NCBI RefSeq assembly: GCF_016887565.1
Contig: NZ_CP069396.1
Location: forward strand, 1,887,001 to 1,951,000
Direction of reading: 5' to 3'
DNA length: 64,000 nucleotides
DNA from: Archangium violaceum
GTDB lineage: Bacteria > Myxococcota > Myxococcia > Myxococcales > Myxococcaceae
The notes below the pieces were generated by a model. That model did not search any database. It saw only the letters and a list, made by a program, of their open reading frames with translations, and was not told where the DNA came from. Positions 34,017 through 42,921 of the stretch are shown piece by piece (position 1 is the stretch's first letter; the number at the start of each line of letters is the position of its first letter). The position numbers were made by a program, and so were the translations under genes.

Positions 34017-35645
34017 TCAGTCGCAGTGCTGGAGGTCCTCGGTGACGAAGCCGTTCCGGGTGGAGATGGCGCGGTCGTAGCAGGTGCGTTTGTCCCCGGT
34101 CAGCCGGTAGCGGTGGGTGGAGGTTCCCACCGCGTTCCGCTGTGCGCGCGGTACGCCAAGGTTATAGGCGGCCTCGCCCGTGTAGAGGTCGCTGAGCTCC
34201 CGGTGCGCCAGCGTGCGGAGGCCCTGGGTGGTGCGCTCGTCCGCCTCGTCGTGGAGGCTGATGGTCGTGGTGAGCCGGTTCTGCGGCGTCACGCTGATGA
34301 TCCCATCGAGCGTGAAGCGCTTCTCGGAGCGGCTCACGGTCGGGAAGTGGCCGAGGCCAGCGACCGTGACGGTGCTGGTGTCGTTCCAGGTGGCGGTGAT
34401 TCCATCCGGGTTCTCCGCCTCCCCTACCCAGCGGTGCATGCTCGAGTTGGACACCGACTGCTCGACGGTCGTCACCACCCAGCCGCGCGAGGTCCACTGG
34501 TAGCCGGAGACCCGCAGGTGATGGCTGCCCTGCGTGTCCAACTGGTTCCAGCCGTCCACCAGTGCGACCGTCGAGTCATTGGCCAGGGTCCCGACCTTGT
34601 GCTCGATCAGACCGCCGATGACTCGCGAGGCGCGCGGGTCTCGCCAGGCGAGCACGTTGGTCGGCAGATCCCAACCGGGGCGGCCCTCGGGCACACCCAG
34701 CACCCGCACCGAGATCTGGTGCGGCTTGCCGTCGGTCAGTAGTCCGGCGAAGGGCGTGAGGTCATAGCGGATGGGACGGACATCGAAGGCGCGAGGGGCC
34801 GGCAGCACGTACCACAGGAAGGGATTGGCCCAGCCGCCCGTGTAGACATGCGGGAAGGGCATGGCGATACCGGCCACCTTGCCGTCCACCTCGATCTGCA
34901 CTTCGCGGTACGGGCCCGCGTCGGCGGGGCAGGAGTACGGCACCGTGGTCGGGACGGTGAAGTACCAGAACTCCTCGCAGCCACCGCCCGAGCCGGTCGC
35001 GTACACCTCGGCCACGAGCCGCTCGGTGTTCCGGGGTACCGTCACCTCTCCCAACAGCGCGCTGCCCTCGCGGCGCGGGTTGGTCAGGGGGAGCACGTCG
35101 CTCGCGGTCTCGGCCGGCTTGTACCGGCCCTCCGCCTTGTAGAAGGTCAGGTAGACCTGCACGTCCAGCACGCCGGTGTAGGTCTCGTTGACCACGTTGC
35201 CAATCAGCATCCAGACGGACTGCGGCTGGCTCAGCAGCGGCGCGTAGGCGGTGACGTCCTTCTCCACCGACCAGGCGATGCCTTCACGGGACGGCTCGGG
35301 CGTGGACGTCTTGAAGATCGTCACACCGCCCACCTCCAGGTGTCCGAGCCGGTCGTACTGGACGCCCTGGACCTTGCCCTCCATGCGCAGCACCACCTTG
35401 TTCCAGGGTCCGGGGCAGTCCGCTGGCGGGGTGAAGGTGCTGGTGTAGGGCGTGAAGTCGTCGAACTTCTCGTCGACGATCTTCACGGTGCACGAGGTCG
35501 TCGCCGGCTTCTCCACCGCGGGGGCTGCGGTGCGGGGGTCGTCCCAATCGGTGCCGAACTCGGGGGGCGGCTCGGCGGCCAACGCGGGGGTCATCGCGCC
35601 GAGCGAGAGGCTCGCGGCGGCGAAGACTGCGGAAAGACGTTTCAC
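34017..35645 (-). CDS. peptide-N4-(N-acetylglucosaminyl)asparagine amidase A (PNGase A-type)
   Basis: The GTG at 35645 is preceded by AGGAG and opens a clean signal peptide (VKRLSAVF…PALAA); a longer frame to 35705 lacks one. The 542-residue product has the PNGase A pattern: IFKTSTPEPSREGIAWSVEK, YLTFY, GGGCEEFWYF, and PFPHVYTGGWANPFLWYVLP. Such enzymes remove whole N-glycans, including core alpha-1,3-fucosylated plant ones, from glycoproteins. Presence in a predatory soil bacterium beside glycosidases fits degradation of eukaryotic glycoproteins. Secretion is predicted; substrate is by family only. Confidence 0.85.
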   Translation of the reverse strand: MKRLSAVFAAASLSLGAMTPALAAEPPPEFGTDWDDPRTAAPAVEKPATTSCTVKIVDEKFDDFTPYTSTFTPPADCPGPWNKVVLRMEGKVQGVQYDRLGHLEVGGVTIFKTSTPEPSREGIAWSVEKDVTAYAPLLSQPQSVWMLIGNVVNETYTGVLDVQVYLTFYKAEGRYKPAETASDVLPLTNPRREGSALLGEVTVPRNTERLVAEVYATGSGGGCEEFWYFTVPTTVPYSCPADAGPYREVQIEVDGKVAGIAMPFPHVYTGGWANPFLWYVLPAPRAFDVRPIRYDLTPFAGLLTDGKPHQISVRVLGVPEGRPGWDLPTNVLAWRDPRASRVIGGLIEHKVGTLANDSTVALVDGWNQLDTQGSHHLRVSGYQWTSRGWVVTTVEQSVSNSSMHRWVGEAENPDGITATWNDTSTVTVAGLGHFPTVSRSEKRFTLDGIISVTPQNRLTTTISLHDEADERTTQGLRTLAHRELSDLYTGEAAYNLGVPRAQRNAVGTSTHRYRLTGDKRTCYDRAISTRNGFVTEDLQHCD

Positions 35646-35722
35646 TGTTTTCTCCTGGTAAACGGGGGGAGCCAGGAGCCTAGGACCCGCGGTACGTCCG
35701 GGCAATGACCTCCGATGTCTGC

Positions 35723-36457
35723 TCAGGAGGCGGAGGATCCGTCCAGCGCGCGCCGCAGGGCCGCCACGGTCGTCCGGTCGGTGCGCCGGGCGAGGGGAGA
35801 CGCGAAGCCGAGTGCCGCCACGCGCGGATCAGCCGGCACGTGTGGCACCGAGCATGATGCGTGCACCTCGTGCGCGCCGGTCCTGGCCAGCAGCTCCGAC
35901 ACCGTATCGAGCCGCACGCCGCTGCCCGGCATGATGGAGATGCGGCCCGCGGCGGCTCGTGTCACCTCCGCGATCGTCTCCACCCCGGCGAGCGCTGTCG
36001 TCTTTCCTCCCGAGGTGAGAATCCGCGCGAACCCCAGCGACACGGCCATCTCCAGCGCCTCCAACGGGTCTGGCACCAGATCGAACGCCCTGTGCAGCGC
36101 CAACTCGAGCCCCGCCGAATGTGCGACGAGCGCCGCGAGCGCGTCCGCGTCGAGCCGCCCGTCCGGCCGGCTCGCGCCCAGCACCACGCCGGTGAGTCCC
36201 GCCTCGCGCGCCGCGTCGATGTCCGCGCGCATCACGTCCAGCGCCGCCGCGTCGTAGACGAAGTCGCCCGCCCGCGGCCGGATCATCGCCAGCACGGGGA
36301 GGTCGAGCGCCGCGGCCCGTACCATCAGCCCACGCGACGGAGTGAGGCCACCCACCTCCAGCGCGGCGCACAGCTCGATCCGGTCGGCGCCCCCTTCGGC
36401 CGCCGCCACCAGGCCAGCCACGTCATCCACACAGACTTCCAGGGTGATACGCGACAT
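35723..36457 (-). CDS. cutC: CutC-family protein
   Basis: The 244-residue TIM-barrel protein matches CutC: LEVCVDDVAGLVAAAEGGAD, RIELCAALEVGGLTPS, MIRPRAGDFVYD, GASRPDGRLD, HRAFDL and LTSGG. The start is the ATG at 36457 with AGAGGG upstream. CutC was first linked to copper homeostasis; its true activity is unclear and homologues often sit with sugar-degradation genes, as here. It lies 77 bp upstream of the PNGase A gene and 91 bp downstream of the ThuA gene on the same strand, so they may be co-transcribed. Confidence 0.92.
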   Translation of the reverse strand: MSRITLEVCVDDVAGLVAAAEGGADRIELCAALEVGGLTPSRGLMVRAAALDLPVLAMIRPRAGDFVYDAAALDVMRADIDAAREAGLTGVVLGASRPDGRLDADALAALVAHSAGLELALHRAFDLVPDPLEALEMAVSLGFARILTSGGKTTALAGVETIAEVTRAAAGRISIMPGSGVRLDTVSELLARTGAHEVHASCSVPHVPADPRVAALGFASPLARRTDRTTVAALRRALDGSSAS

Positions 36458-36548
36458 GAGACGGCCCTCTTGGGTGCGGGGATGCCACCGAGGCGCGGGA
36501 ACGGAGCGGAGGGATCCGGCACCTCCGCTCCGTGGACGACCCCAGGTG

Positions 36549-37820
36549 CTACGGCTGCTGGGTGAGGGTGAACGACTGGGATGCGCTGCCGTTGCAGTAG
36601 GACTGCACCAGCTGAGCGCTGTCGGCGGAACCCGCGGTGGTGAGGCACTTGGAGCTGTAACGGCTGACGAAGTGGTACGAACCACCAGCCTCCGCCACCG
36701 GCAGCCACTGCTGGTTGTTGCCGCCGCCATAGGCCCACAGCTGGATCGGCGCGCCGTCGGCCGTGGACACGTCCTTCACGTCGAGCACCTGGGCGCTGTT
36801 GAGGCGGCTGGTGATCCGCACGTAACCGCCGCTGGTCGACTGGAACTGGTAGTGCTGCGCGTAGGTGCCGTTGCAGGTGTATTGCTGGACCACGGTGCCA
36901 TTCGCCGAGGCCGCGGACCTGGCGTCCACGCACTTGCCGGCGCCCTTGCCGGTCACGGTGTACCAGGCGGTGGGTGAGATGGGTCCCGGCGGAGGCGTCG
37001 TACCGGCCCCGCCCAGCCACTTCAGTCCGTCGATGATGAACCGGTTCTGGATCTCGCTGGCGAACGTCGAGGACAGCGGGGTGTTGTTGGAGTAGTTCAT
37101 CGCGTTGTGGCCGAAGTTCGCGTACAGCATCTTGAACTTCTTGTTGGTCCACAGGATGGGATAGTCACCGCTGTACCAGGACTGGTTGGGATCGGTGCCC
37201 AGCGGGAAGCTCACGGGGTCGACCGAGGCGAGCACCTGGATGTCTGGGTTGTTGCGCAGGTTGTTGCTCCAGCTGTACCACTCGCTCACCGCGGAGGTGA
37301 ACGTCGCTGGCAGGCGCGAGGTCGACGGGTGCGTCTGGTTCTCGACCTTCAGCACGGCGGTGGTGGGACCCCAGGTGTTCGACCAGAACGCACCGGAGCC
37401 GAGGAACTGGTTGTGGTACCAGCTCCAGCTGTCCGGGGACGTGGTGAACGCGGAGACGTGGAATCCCATGAAGCCGCCGCCGCCCTGCATGTATTGCTGG
37501 AACGCGGAGCGCTGGGCCGCCGTCTGCGGCATGTCGTCCAGGAACATCACGACCTGATACTGGGCGAGGTTGCTGGCGTTGAGCTGGTCCCAGTTGTTGG
37601 TGGCCGTGTAGGAGAAGCCGTTCTGCGCGGCGATCTGGGGAAACCAGATGTTCGCGTCCCTGACGAAGTCGATGTGGGCCGCGTCCCAGGTGCCGTTGTA
37701 GAAGGCCAGCACCTTGAAGCTCGGCGTCTGCGCCACCGCCGGGCTCGATGCGAGGAAGAAGCACACGGCGAGTGTTGTGAGCGATTGCACCACTCGGTTG
37801 TTCTTGATGCCTGCGATCAT
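36549..37820 (-). CDS. secreted ThuA-domain protein with C-terminal ricin-type lectin (CBM13)
   Basis: The 423-residue product has a signal peptide (about 1-30) and a ThuA domain (about 35-270; KVLAFYNGTWDAAHIDFV, GGGFMGFHVSAF, HPSTSRLP, HNAMNYSN), a glutamine-amidotransferase-like fold found in sugar-utilisation proteins. After a Pro-rich linker comes a beta-trefoil lectin (about 288-420) with three QXW-type repeats (YQFQ, NNQQWLP, QSFTL). It is the first gene of the minus-strand series leading to cutC and PNGase A. The ThuA reaction is uncertain. Confidence 0.87.
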   Translation of the reverse strand: MIAGIKNNRVVQSLTTLAVCFFLASSPAVAQTPSFKVLAFYNGTWDAAHIDFVRDANIWFPQIAAQNGFSYTATNNWDQLNASNLAQYQVVMFLDDMPQTAAQRSAFQQYMQGGGGFMGFHVSAFTTSPDSWSWYHNQFLGSGAFWSNTWGPTTAVLKVENQTHPSTSRLPATFTSAVSEWYSWSNNLRNNPDIQVLASVDPVSFPLGTDPNQSWYSGDYPILWTNKKFKMLYANFGHNAMNYSNNTPLSSTFASEIQNRFIIDGLKWLGGAGTTPPPGPISPTAWYTVTGKGAGKCVDARSAASANGTVVQQYTCNGTYAQHYQFQSTSGGYVRITSRLNSAQVLDVKDVSTADGAPIQLWAYGGGNNQQWLPVAEAGGSYHFVSRYSSKCLTTAGSADSAQLVQSYCNGSASQSFTLTQQP

Positions 37821-38116
37821 GCGGAACCTTCCGGTTCTCTGCGGAATCGACGTGGCGGCGGACGGCGCGGCGCTGCGTCCTTTCCACAGGGAGTGGCCGG
37901 CCCCTGGATGGGACCGGGCACGTCCCTGGCTATCTCAGGTTCACGACCCGACTCAAGATATTCCTGTTAGTCGAGCAATACCCGCATCAGCGCGGATGAA
38001 AGCGCGACGGATTGGAATGGGCTGACGGGAACGTCATCCGTCCCCATGTCGGCGTCGATCTCCGATGGGGTAGCATCCGGACACTTCTTCACAACCCCTG
38101 GGGGGGAGCTGTCCAC

Positions 38117-39313
38117 ATGTCCGTTCGGTTGAATCTCTTCGCGCCCGAGTTCCGTGCCAACCCCTATCCGTTCTTCGCCGAGCTGCGGCGCCAGCCCGGG
38201 CTCGCCCAGGTGGATCCGCTCGGCTTCTGGGCCGTCTCCCGCTACGCCGACGTCCTGCACGTCTTGAAGAATCCCCAGCTCTTCTCCTCCACCGGCCACC
38301 GCGCGCCCGCGGAGCCCGAATGGCTGGGGCGCAGCAGCCCGTTCGCGGACTCCATGGTCATGGTGGATCCGCCCCAGCACACCCGCCTCCGGTCGCTCGT
38401 CAACCGCGCCTTCGGCCCCACCGCCCTGGGCCGGATGGAGCCGCGCATCCGCGCCTACGCCCAGCAGGCCGCCAGGGAGCTGCCCCTCGGCCGCCCCGTG
38501 GACTTCGTCGAGTCCTTCGCGCTGCGCGTGCCCGCCGCCGTCATCGGCGAGCTGCTCGGCCTGGACCCCTCGCTGCACTCGCGCTTCAAGCGCTGGGCGG
38601 ACGACATCAACAACACCAGCTCCACCCCCCCGGACGCGCATGAGTGGCGCGCCCAGATCCGGAGCACCTACGCGGAGATGGAGCAGTACCTCAAGGAAGT
38701 CATCGCGGAGCGCCGCCGCTCCCCCCGCGAGGACATGGTGAGTGACCTGCTCGCCTCCCGCGTCGAGGGGGAAGCCCTCACGGACGCGGAGTTGATGGGC
38801 TTTCTCTTCCTGCTGCTCATCGCCGGCCTGGAGACCACCGTCCACCTGCTGGGCCACTCCGCCCTGGTGCTCGCCGAGCGCCCGGAGGTGTTCGCGCGCC
38901 TGCGCGCGGACCGCTCGCTGATTCCCCGGTTCGTCGAGGAGGTGCTGCGGTACGAGCCGGTCGCCCAGACGATTCTGCGGCTCACCACCGCCGAGACGGA
39001 GCTGAGCGGCGTCCGTCTGCCGGCCGGCTCTCACGTCATGTTGCTGCTGGGCTCCGCCTGCCACGACGAGGCGCAGTTCCCCAACAGTGACCGCTTCGAC
39101 CTCGACCGCCAGGGCCAGCAGACCATGCCTTTCGGCTACGGCATCCACTTCTGCCTCGGCGCCCCCCTGGCCCGTCTGGAGGCGCGGCTGGCCCTGGAGG
39201 CGCTGCTCGACCGGTGCGGCGGCCTGGTTCGCGACGCCGCCCCCGTGCAGTGGCACGCTTCCATTGTCGTTCGCGGTCCCACGGTGCTGCCGCTCACCGT
39301 GCTGCCGGGTTGA
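38117..39313 (+). CDS. cytochrome P450
   Basis: The 398-residue soluble P450 has all landmarks: I-helix AGLETT (236-241), ExxR at 275-278, and heme loop PFGYGIHFCLGAPLA with Cys 346 as the thiolate ligand. GGGGAG precedes the ATG. It resembles bacterial class I P450s of the CYP107 sort, but I cannot assign a family number or substrate. No ferredoxin or reductase is adjacent, and no biosynthetic genes flank it. It faces away from the ThuA gene over a 296-bp region that is AT-richer around 37950-37980 (CAAGATATTCCTGTTAG) and otherwise featureless. Confidence 0.93.
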   Translation: MSVRLNLFAPEFRANPYPFFAELRRQPGLAQVDPLGFWAVSRYADVLHVLKNPQLFSSTGHRAPAEPEWLGRSSPFADSMVMVDPPQHTRLRSLVNRAFGPTALGRMEPRIRAYAQQAARELPLGRPVDFVESFALRVPAAVIGELLGLDPSLHSRFKRWADDINNTSSTPPDAHEWRAQIRSTYAEMEQYLKEVIAERRRSPREDMVSDLLASRVEGEALTDAELMGFLFLLLIAGLETTVHLLGHSALVLAERPEVFARLRADRSLIPRFVEEVLRYEPVAQTILRLTTAETELSGVRLPAGSHVMLLLGSACHDEAQFPNSDRFDLDRQGQQTMPFGYGIHFCLGAPLARLEARLALEALLDRCGGLVRDAAPVQWHASIVVRGPTVLPLTVLPG

Positions 39314-39321
39314 GACCCGGT

Positions 39322-39453
39322 TCACTGAGCGAGGAGGTCTCTCAACCAGGGGACCTCCGCCGGGAACCCGTTCTGGCGCTCCCGCCAGATCCGCCCTCTC
39401 CACTCCTCGTCCGTGAGGCGCTCGAAGTCCCGGGTGATCAGGCGCCTTCGCAT
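39322..39453 (-). CDS. possible small ORF, 43 residues
   Basis: In the 295-bp gap between the P450 and CotH genes the minus strand encodes MRRRLITRDFERLTDEEWRG and ends PWLRDLLAQ. Charged, helix-prone composition and the GC3 pattern look gene-like, but no ribosome site is clear and I know no family. It may be the tail of a lost gene. Confidence 0.3.
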   Translation of the reverse strand: MRRRLITRDFERLTDEEWRGRIWRERQNGFPAEVPWLRDLLAQ

Positions 39454-39608
39454 GCCGTGTGCCCGCGTCGCAACACACCGGGTGTACACCCGCGGTGGTC
39501 CTGCCTGTACGCCGAGACGATGAGCCCGTTCGTGCCGCGACACTGCCCTGGAGGGCAGCCTGTGGCGCACCTCCCCACTCCCTAGCGTGCGCTCCCGAGG
39601 GAGGTCGC

Positions 39609-40898
39609 ATGGCGCGGGGCGCGTGGGGCTTGTGTTGTCTGGTCGCGGGTGGGGTGCTGCTGTCCTGCGCCTCCACGGACGCATGGACCGGACCCCTGCC
39701 CGCGGAGTGCCGGGAGTCCGCGGAGGCGGAGTCCGCTCCGGTGACCCAGGTCGAGGAGGATGGGTTGCCGGTGTTGAACCTGTTCATCTCGAAATCCCTT
39801 CCGGATGCGGAGGGCTATTTCGCGGCGCGGCTCGTCTACCGCGGGCAATGCCAGCGGCTGTGGGTGAGGCTTCGCGGGAACACCTCCCGCTTCTTCCCCA
39901 AGCGCAGCTTCACCCTCGAGTTCCCGAAGGATGCGCCCTTCGACGAGCCCCTCCTCGCGGGCGGCTTCACCGGCCGGCGCAAGGTGGTGCTCATCAGCCC
40001 CTTCAACGACAACTCATACATGCGGCACCGGCTCGCCTTCACCTTGTGGAACCGGATGTCCCCGGACCACATCCAGGTGAAGGCCTACAGCGCCGTTCTC
40101 TACCTGAATGGGAGCTACCACGGCCTGTACACGGTGGCCGACCACCTCGACAAACACCTGATGGCGTTACAGGGGCTGGACGTGGAGGGGGACCTGTTCA
40201 AGGGCTGGGGCGATGACGCCAACTTCTCCCCCCTGGACGTCCAGGGCCGGCCCAAGCTCGACCTGCGACAGGGTTTCGAGAAGAAGGCGGGCCTCCCCGA
40301 GTCCGGTTCCGAGGCCTACGACAGCATCCGGGCGTTCACGGCCTTCGTGATCGATTCGAGCACGGAGCGCTTCCGGGAGGAGCGCCACGCGTGGATGAAT
40401 GCTCGTGAGTACGAGGACTGGTGGATCTTCTCCACGCTCGTCGTCGCCAACGACTCGGTGTCGAAGAACGCCTTCCACTACCGGGAGCGGGGTCCCCAGG
40501 GCCGGTGGCGCTACATCCCGTGGGATCTCGACGCCAGCTTCGGCCAGGACTGGAACACGCGGCGCAACGCTCCGGAGGCGCCTCCAAGCTTCACGGCCAA
40601 GAACCACCTCTTCACCCGGATGCTGGAAGATCCCTCCATCGCGACGCCCATGCGCGAGCGCTACCGGCTGCTGCTCCAGGGAGAGCTGCGCGCGGAGGTG
40701 GTGCTCGGGCTCATCGACCAGCTCGAGCGAGAGGTGGCTGCCGCGGCCCGTCGTGACGAGGCCCGGTGGCGGGAGGAGTACCTGGGCTTCCGCAGGTGGA
40801 GCACCCGCACGGACTTCACCACCTTCGACGAGGAGGTGGAGTACCTCCGGTGGTGGGTGCGGACGCGTTGGGGGGCGCTGGAGCGTCAGCTTCCCTGA
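39609..40898 (+). CDS. CotH-family lipoprotein
   Basis: The ATG at 39609 is preceded by GGGAGG. The 429-residue product has a lipobox LLSC (GVLLSCAS) and the CotH kinase-like domain: LRGNTSRFFPKRSFTLEFPK, SPFNDNSYMRHRLAF, LYLNGSYHGLYTVADHLDK and YIPWDLDASFGQDW. The His/Asp of HGLY and WDLD correspond to the conserved active-site and metal-binding residues of CotH, an atypical protein kinase of spore coats and fungal surfaces. In myxobacteria the target is unknown; lipidation puts it outside the cytoplasm. Its 3' end overlaps the convergent lytic transglycosylase gene by 13 bp. Confidence 0.88.
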   Translation: MARGAWGLCCLVAGGVLLSCASTDAWTGPLPAECRESAEAESAPVTQVEEDGLPVLNLFISKSLPDAEGYFAARLVYRGQCQRLWVRLRGNTSRFFPKRSFTLEFPKDAPFDEPLLAGGFTGRRKVVLISPFNDNSYMRHRLAFTLWNRMSPDHIQVKAYSAVLYLNGSYHGLYTVADHLDKHLMALQGLDVEGDLFKGWGDDANFSPLDVQGRPKLDLRQGFEKKAGLPESGSEAYDSIRAFTAFVIDSSTERFREERHAWMNAREYEDWWIFSTLVVANDSVSKNAFHYRERGPQGRWRYIPWDLDASFGQDWNTRRNAPEAPPSFTAKNHLFTRMLEDPSIATPMRERYRLLLQGELRAEVVLGLIDQLEREVAAAARRDEARWREEYLGFRRWSTRTDFTTFDEEVEYLRWWVRTRWGALERQLP

Positions 40899-41545
40899 GC
40901 GCGAGACACCGCCGGGCGGGCCTGGCGCTTCGCGGCGGGGGCGGGCCGCGTGGGCCGGGGGGGCGGGCGGGGCCGGTAGCGCTCGTAGGCGGAGAGCACC
41001 TTCACCACGTAGAACTCCGTCTCCCCATTGCGAGGCACGCGGCCTTCCACGTTGCCGGGCCCGGCGTTGTAGGCGGCCACCGCGAGCTTCACGTCGCCCC
41101 TGTAGCGCGCGAGCTGCTCGGCGAGGTAGCGCGCGCTGCCGTCCAGGGCGGGCGCCGGGTCGAAGGGGTCCTCCACCCGGAGCTGGCTCGCGGTGGAGGG
41201 CATGAGCTGACCGGGGCCCATGGCGCCCGCGGGGGAGATGCGGTGGGGCTGGGTGGCGGACTCCACCTCCACCAGCGCCCGCAGCAGGCCGGGAGGCAGG
41301 CGGTTGCGGCGCTCGGCGTCGCGGATGAGGGGCTCGAGCTCCGGGTGACCCTCGAGGAGGCAGGAGGGCCGGTGGCGCGCGTAGGCGGCCAGGGCGTGCG
41401 CCTTCTGCTCCAGGAAGGACACGGAGAGGGGGGACACGCGAGTGTCACCGAAGAAGGCCACCGCCAGGTTGAGCAGCACGAGCGGCAGGAGGGCCCACAG
41501 CCCCACCTTCACCCAAGGAAACCCGCTGGCCCGTGTCCGCCGCAC
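40886..41545 (-). CDS. membrane-anchored SLT-type lytic transglycosylase
   Basis: I start it at the GTG at 41545 (GGAGG just upstream); the longer frame is low-complexity shadow of the TetR gene. The 219-residue product has an N-terminal transmembrane helix (about 11-30) and a Slt domain with catalytic Glu in ALVEVESATQPHRISPAGAM, then GPGQLMPSTA and AVAAYNAGPGNV. It cleaves peptidoglycan glycan strands to 1,6-anhydro ends in the periplasm. It lies 11 bp downstream of the TetR gene on the same strand. Confidence 0.9.
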   Translation of the reverse strand: MRRTRASGFPWVKVGLWALLPLVLLNLAVAFFGDTRVSPLSVSFLEQKAHALAAYARHRPSCLLEGHPELEPLIRDAERRNRLPPGLLRALVEVESATQPHRISPAGAMGPGQLMPSTASQLRVEDPFDPAPALDGSARYLAEQLARYRGDVKLAVAAYNAGPGNVEGRVPRNGETEFYVVKVLSAYERYRPRPPPRPTRPAPAAKRQARPAVSRAQGS

Positions 41546-41556
41546 CGCCTCCTTCC

Positions 41557-42303
41557 TTAAGGGCGGCCGGGCTTCCCGTCCAACTTCCGGCGGCCGGACG
41601 GCGGGCCCGGGCGGGGCAGGCGCAGGCCATCCAACACGAGGGTGGTGAGCGCGTCGGGCAGCTCCAGCGGGTTGCCGACGTCCTCCTCCTCGCTGAGGAC
41701 GGCGAGCAGCAGGCGCTCCACCGCGCCCACCACCGCCAGCCCGCTGACGGCCGGGCGGATGGGGCGCAGCAGCCCGTGGGTGTGGGCCTTGCGGGTGATG
41801 TCGACCGCGTAACGGGAGATGAGGCGCGCCACCTCGACGAGCTTCACCCGGGCGCCCACCGCCGGTCCGCGGCACTCCTGGAGGTAGAGCCGCACCACGC
41901 CCGGGTGCTGGACGATGGCGCCCGCGATGATGGCGGCCACCGCGCGGTAGGCCTCGAACATGGCCTCCACGTCACGCGCGGCCTCCAGGGCCTCGCCGCA
42001 CGCCACCAGCCCCTGGAGCAGCTCGCGGCGCACCGGCTCCAGGAGCTGGTCGACCAGCGCCGCCTTGTCCTCGAAGTACCGGTAGAAGGTCCCCTTGGCC
42101 ACGCCGGCCGCCTGGGTGATGTCGTCGATGGTGACGCCGTCCAACCCGCGCTCCAGGAAGAGCTCGAGGGCCGCGTCGCTGAGCGCCTTCACCCGCTCGC
42201 GGCGGTTGGTCTCCCGGACGCCACCCTGGGGGCCGGGCCGCTGCGACGCGGGGGCAGGGGGGCTCTCCTCCTCCGGTCGCTCCGAGGGCTTTCGGGTGGC
42301 CAT
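41557..42303 (-). CDS. TetR-family regulator
   Basis: The 248-residue product has a Pro-rich 25-residue leader, a TetR helix-turn-helix (ITQAAGVAKGTFYRYFEDK, about 60-80) and a helical ligand domain. It is divergent from the hydroxylase-Lgt-radical SAM operon, and the 112 bp between them hold two copies of a TGACY-N4-GGTCA palindrome. That is a strong sign that it represses both directions, as TetR proteins usually do. The downstream lytic transglycosylase is likely in the same transcript. Confidence 0.92.
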   Translation of the reverse strand: MATRKPSERPEEESPPAPASQRPGPQGGVRETNRRERVKALSDAALELFLERGLDGVTIDDITQAAGVAKGTFYRYFEDKAALVDQLLEPVRRELLQGLVACGEALEAARDVEAMFEAYRAVAAIIAGAIVQHPGVVRLYLQECRGPAVGARVKLVEVARLISRYAVDITRKAHTHGLLRPIRPAVSGLAVVGAVERLLLAVLSEEEDVGNPLELPDALTTLVLDGLRLPRPGPPSGRRKLDGKPGRP

Positions 42304-42326
42304 GGGCTCGCGCTCCTCACAAAAGG

Positions 42327-42363
42327 TGACTGGATGGTCATTCTTCTGGTGACCAGGTGGTCA
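42327..42363. promoter_or_regulatory. probable TetR operator pair
   Basis: TGACTGGATGGTCA (42327-42340) and TGACCAGGTGGTCA (42350-42363) share the form TGAC-Y-N4-GGTCA. Their starts are 23 bp apart, placing two dimers about two helical turns apart. They lie between the divergent TetR and hydroxylase starts and just upstream of the hydroxylase ribosome site (GGAGG). Confidence 0.75.
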
Positions 42364-42415
42364 TCATTTCATACGGGAGCGCCAGGAAGCCGGGTGTTCC
42401 ACGAGGAGGTGCGAG

Positions 42416-42913
42416 ATGATTGGCATTCCATTGGGCCTGGCGTACTCCAACTTCGGGGAGTGGATGCTGCACCGGTACGTGCTGCATGGGCTGGGCAAGA
42501 AGCGCGGGAGCTTCTGGAGCTTCCACTGGTACGAGCACCACCAGCGCTCGCGCCGCCACGAGATGGTGGACGAGCAGTACAGGGGGCCGCTGTGGAAGTG
42601 GGCCCCGCAGAGCAAGGAGCTGCTGGGGCTGGCGGCCATCGTGCTGGGGCACCTGCCGCTGCTGAAGTGGGCGCCGGGATTCGTGGCCTCGGTGTGGGCC
42701 TCGACGGTGCTGTACTACTTCGTGCACCGGCGGGCGCACCTGGACCCGGACTGGGCGCGCGAGCACCTGCCGTGGCACTACGACCACCACATGGGGAAGG
42801 AGCAGAACGCGAACTGGTGCGTGACGTACCCGCTCTTCGACTACGTGATGGGCACGCGCAGGAAGTATCTGGGAGCACCCGCGATGGCCGAGGCCCGGGT
42901 TCCCGCCGCCTGA
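42416..42913 (+). CDS. fatty-acid-hydroxylase-superfamily di-iron membrane enzyme
   Basis: The 165-residue product has the histidine clusters of the sterol desaturase / fatty acid hydroxylase superfamily: HRYVLH (19-24), HWYEHH (37-42), HRRAH (about 104) and WHYDHH (about 122-127), with hydrophobic helices between. It is short, like bacterial carotenoid or sphingolipid hydroxylases. It would hydroxylate an acyl or isoprenoid chain with O2. AGGAGG precedes the ATG. It is the first gene of an operon with an Lgt paralogue (8 bp gap) and a Tes-like radical SAM gene, so a membrane-lipid substrate is likely. Confidence 0.85.
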   Translation: MIGIPLGLAYSNFGEWMLHRYVLHGLGKKRGSFWSFHWYEHHQRSRRHEMVDEQYRGPLWKWAPQSKELLGLAAIVLGHLPLLKWAPGFVASVWASTVLYYFVHRRAHLDPDWAREHLPWHYDHHMGKEQNANWCVTYPLFDYVMGTRRKYLGAPAMAEARVPAA

Positions 42914-42921
42914 GCTAGGCT

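Noticed and set aside
38117-40898. Secondary-metabolite cluster around the P450
   Set aside because: No NRPS, PKS, terpene or RiPP genes flank it; the neighbours are a CotH-type lipoprotein and a glycan gene.
41546-41875. N-terminal extension of the lytic transglycosylase
   Set aside because: The upstream codons overlap the TetR gene in another frame and are Gly/Arg/Pro-rich; a GTG with GGAGG just before the membrane helix is the better start.
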